From positions 1 through 15,145 of the forward strand of contig DAOUHR010000027.1 in NCBI GenBank assembly GCA_034428635.1: 15,145 bases of DNA. Reading direction: 5' to 3'. Numbering within the stretch: position 1 is the stretch's first letter; each line of letters opens with the position of its first letter. This stretch comes from Bin22 sp034428635. Its GTDB lineage: Bacteria; Chloroflexota; Dehalococcoidia; Lucifugimonadales; UBA3495. This document shows positions 13,873 through 15,145 of the stretch, piece by piece. The notes under the pieces were generated by a model, which saw only the letters and a list, made by a program, of their open reading frames with translations, did no database searches and was not told where the DNA came from. The position numbers and the translations under genes are program-made.

Positions 13873-13892
13873 TAACTAACTGTTCAAGTAGT

Positions 13893-14159
13893 ATGCCTTA
13901 CGAATGGGCCGAGGAAAAGAGGGAAGAGACCTTGAGGGTGCGAGGCGTTGACTTCGAATCGATGGACCATTTTGATTGGGATACTGCCTTGACTCGTCAA
14001 AGCGACCGAACCGGTGAAACCCGATGGTCCAGTATAGGTTACATTGGCGAGCGTCTCTATCACGTTGTCTGGACGCAGCTCGGCGATTCGACGCGCATCA
14101 TCAGCTTGCGGAAGACAAACGCTAGGGAGAGCGCAATTTATGACGAACAGAATACGTAG
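13893..14159 (+). CDS. brnT: BrnT-family toxin (DUF497), 88 aa
   Basis: Type II toxin with a RelE-like fold; family members are ribonucleases that stop translation. The N-terminal signature is PYEWAEEKREETLRVRGVDF, where typical members read EWD..K...N..KHGV.F; the KHG histidine is arginine here. The core has RWSSIGYIGERLYHVVW, and the C-terminus RIISLRKTNARESAIY matches the conserved RIIS.RKA...E...Y. The ATG at 13893 gives a normal 88 residues. An upstream TTG at 13860 overlaps the promoter and is rejected. No good ribosome site is seen. It overlaps brnA by 20 bases, as expected for this module with the toxin gene first. Confidence 0.85.
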   Translation: MPYEWAEEKREETLRVRGVDFESMDHFDWDTALTRQSDRTGETRWSSIGYIGERLYHVVWTQLGDSTRIISLRKTNARESAIYDEQNT

Positions 14160-14466
14160 GACAATTTACCCTACCCCTGAAGAGGACGCGGAAATTGACC
14201 GTCAAATCGCCGAAGACCCGGACGACTTTGAACTGGACGAAGAGTGGTTCAAAGAGGCCAAGCCCTCGGCGGAGATAATTCCCCACATCCTGGAAAGATA
14301 CCATCAGGAACAAAAGGACTTGAAATCGGGGAAAAAGGAACGGCTGCGTATCCTCGTGGACAAGGAAGTGCTGGACTACTTCCGCAACCAAGGCGGCGAT
14401 TGGCATTCCCGGATTAATGATGCGCTGCGGGAGGCGGCTTCTGGTAGCCAGTCGCCCAATCAATAG
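14140..14466 (+). CDS. brnA: BrnA-family antitoxin, 108 aa
   Basis: DNA-binding antitoxin that wraps BrnT and represses the operon. The C-terminal ribbon-helix-helix is clear at about 67-100: ERLRILVDKEVLDYFRNQGG, then DWHSRINDALREA. The N-terminal part is acidic and helical (TPEEDAEIDRQIAEDPDDFE, then EEWFKEAKPSAE), fitting the toxin-binding region. The ATG at 14140 lies within the end of brnT, with GGGAG ten bases upstream, so translation is probably coupled. An in-frame upstream ATG at 14044 lies fully inside brnT and is rejected. The stop abuts the end of the convergent DUF5677-like gene. Confidence 0.88.
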   Translation: MTNRIRRTIYPTPEEDAEIDRQIAEDPDDFELDEEWFKEAKPSAEIIPHILERYHQEQKDLKSGKKERLRILVDKEVLDYFRNQGGDWHSRINDALREAASGSQSPNQ

Positions 14467-15145
14467 CTAACTTTCTCGCTTTATTTGTTGCGACAAATGA
14501 TCCTGAATAGTCTGTATGCGGTCTCCCCAAGTAGCGCCAAACTGATAGTTCGCTGCTAGATCGGGTAGCGCCTTACAGGTTACTTCCACAACCCAACGGT
14601 AATAGGTTAGCGCAGTAAATAAAACACTAGGGACATCCCATTGTGGTCGCTGTTTGATGCCCTTGTGCTCCAACAACTCGGTGGCCATTCCATGCGCTCC
14701 TCCGTGGGCAGCTTCCGAAGCTAGTCGATACATAGTGTAATAATGATCCAGAAGCCCCATGTCTTCACACATCTGCTTGAGTGGCTTCCAGGCGGTACTT
14801 GGCAGAAGCAGCTTGGCGACGCCAGCATGATCTCCTTTCTCCCACAATTCATCCAGTTGTGACTCAACGTCTTCCACATGCTCAAGATTCAATGCCGCTC
14901 GGCTATGTTCCAAATATTTGGGCACTCTGTTATCCATATCCTTGTCCAAATACATAAGATTTATTGCCAACTCGAATAAGTAACGAACTAAAACGACTGA
15001 AGGTGCATACCAATTTTCCGCTAACGTCATCCTTATTGCACCCAATGATTGGTGAGCGCGTAGTAAGTGCAAGAACGCGATTCTGTCCCAGTCCCTTTTG
15101 AAATCTCCTACGAAACTTACTACCGGCACCCGCAGCACCTCATCT
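14467..15145 (-). CDS. DUF5677-like protein, at least 225 aa (5' end probably outside window)
   Basis: All-helical protein of unknown function. The family features are HLLRAHQSLGAIRMTLAENW, then a helix with VLVRYLFELAINLMYLDKD, and a later YRLASEAAHGGAHG with an E...H pair. This is the DUF5677 style, often found near defence or mobile genes. A GTG at 15138 could be a start but has no ribosome site, and the frame is open to the window edge, so the N-terminus likely continues. One sampled 60-base line (14941-15000) is 33% G+C, the lowest I counted, which points to acquisition. It is convergent with brnTA, with no spacer between the stops. Confidence 0.7.
   Translation of the reverse strand, partial: DEVLRVPVVSFVGDFKRDWDRIAFLHLLRAHQSLGAIRMTLAENWYAPSVVLVRYLFELAINLMYLDKDMDNRVPKYLEHSRAALNLEHVEDVESQLDELWEKGDHAGVAKLLLPSTAWKPLKQMCEDMGLLDHYYTMYRLASEAAHGGAHGMATELLEHKGIKQRPQWDVPSVLFTALTYYRWVVEVTCKALPDLAANYQFGATWGDRIQTIQDHLSQQIKRES

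Overview
This is a bacterial chromosome fragment with mostly high G+C. The gene content suggests an uncultured Chloroflexota lineage such as Dehalococcoidia/SAR202: a ProRS with an editing insertion, MmgE/PrpD, an amidohydrolase_2 enzyme, a P450 with its ferredoxin, a paired-VOC protein, and shikimate genes, set among short dispersed intergenic repeats. The taxon is an inference from style and content; no rRNA or tRNA gene is present to fix it.

Layout. (1) The window opens inside proS (+), closed by a 17-bp bidirectional terminator. (2) A minus-strand group follows: a DUF3467-like protein, a retropepsin-like (clan AA) aspartic protease, and an unrecognised protein. (3) Next on the minus strand come a two-helix membrane protein with an REEG-repeat tail, two shorter copies of that tail, and an MmgE/PrpD enzyme. 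The three tail copies lie in one reading frame and are separated only by stop codons. (4) An amidohydrolase (-) is divergent from a small HExxH metallopeptidase-like gene (+), with a 9-bp inverted repeat between them. (5) A cytochrome P450 and its single-cluster ferredoxin (-) have their own good sigma70-type promoter. (6) An Abi_2/AbiF-type HEPN protein (-) follows, with its own strong promoter and a long spacer upstream. (7) A tandem-VOC protein, a shikimate kinase fused to an unrecognised N-terminal domain, and 3-dehydroquinate synthase lie on the plus strand. (8) A BrnT/BrnA toxin-antitoxin pair is convergent with a DUF5677-like gene that runs off the right edge.

How it works together. 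The high-G+C genes are housekeeping and catabolic enzymes: translation, chorismate supply, oxidation of organic compounds by P450 and ferredoxin, and hydrolase or dehydratase chemistry. Between them sit lower-G+C accessory genes: the metallopeptidase, Abi, the N-terminal half of the aroK fusion, BrnTA and DUF5677. These look like separately acquired defence or stress genes. In sampled 60-base lines I counted 70% G+C in the aroK part and 67% in the P450, against 42% in the fused N-terminal domain, 47% in the metallopeptidase, 50% in Abi and 33% in the DUF5677-like gene.

The points most worth following are the in-frame triplication of the tail module, the fusion of an unknown domain to shikimate kinase, and the HEPN Abi gene with its strong promoter and unexplained upstream spacer.
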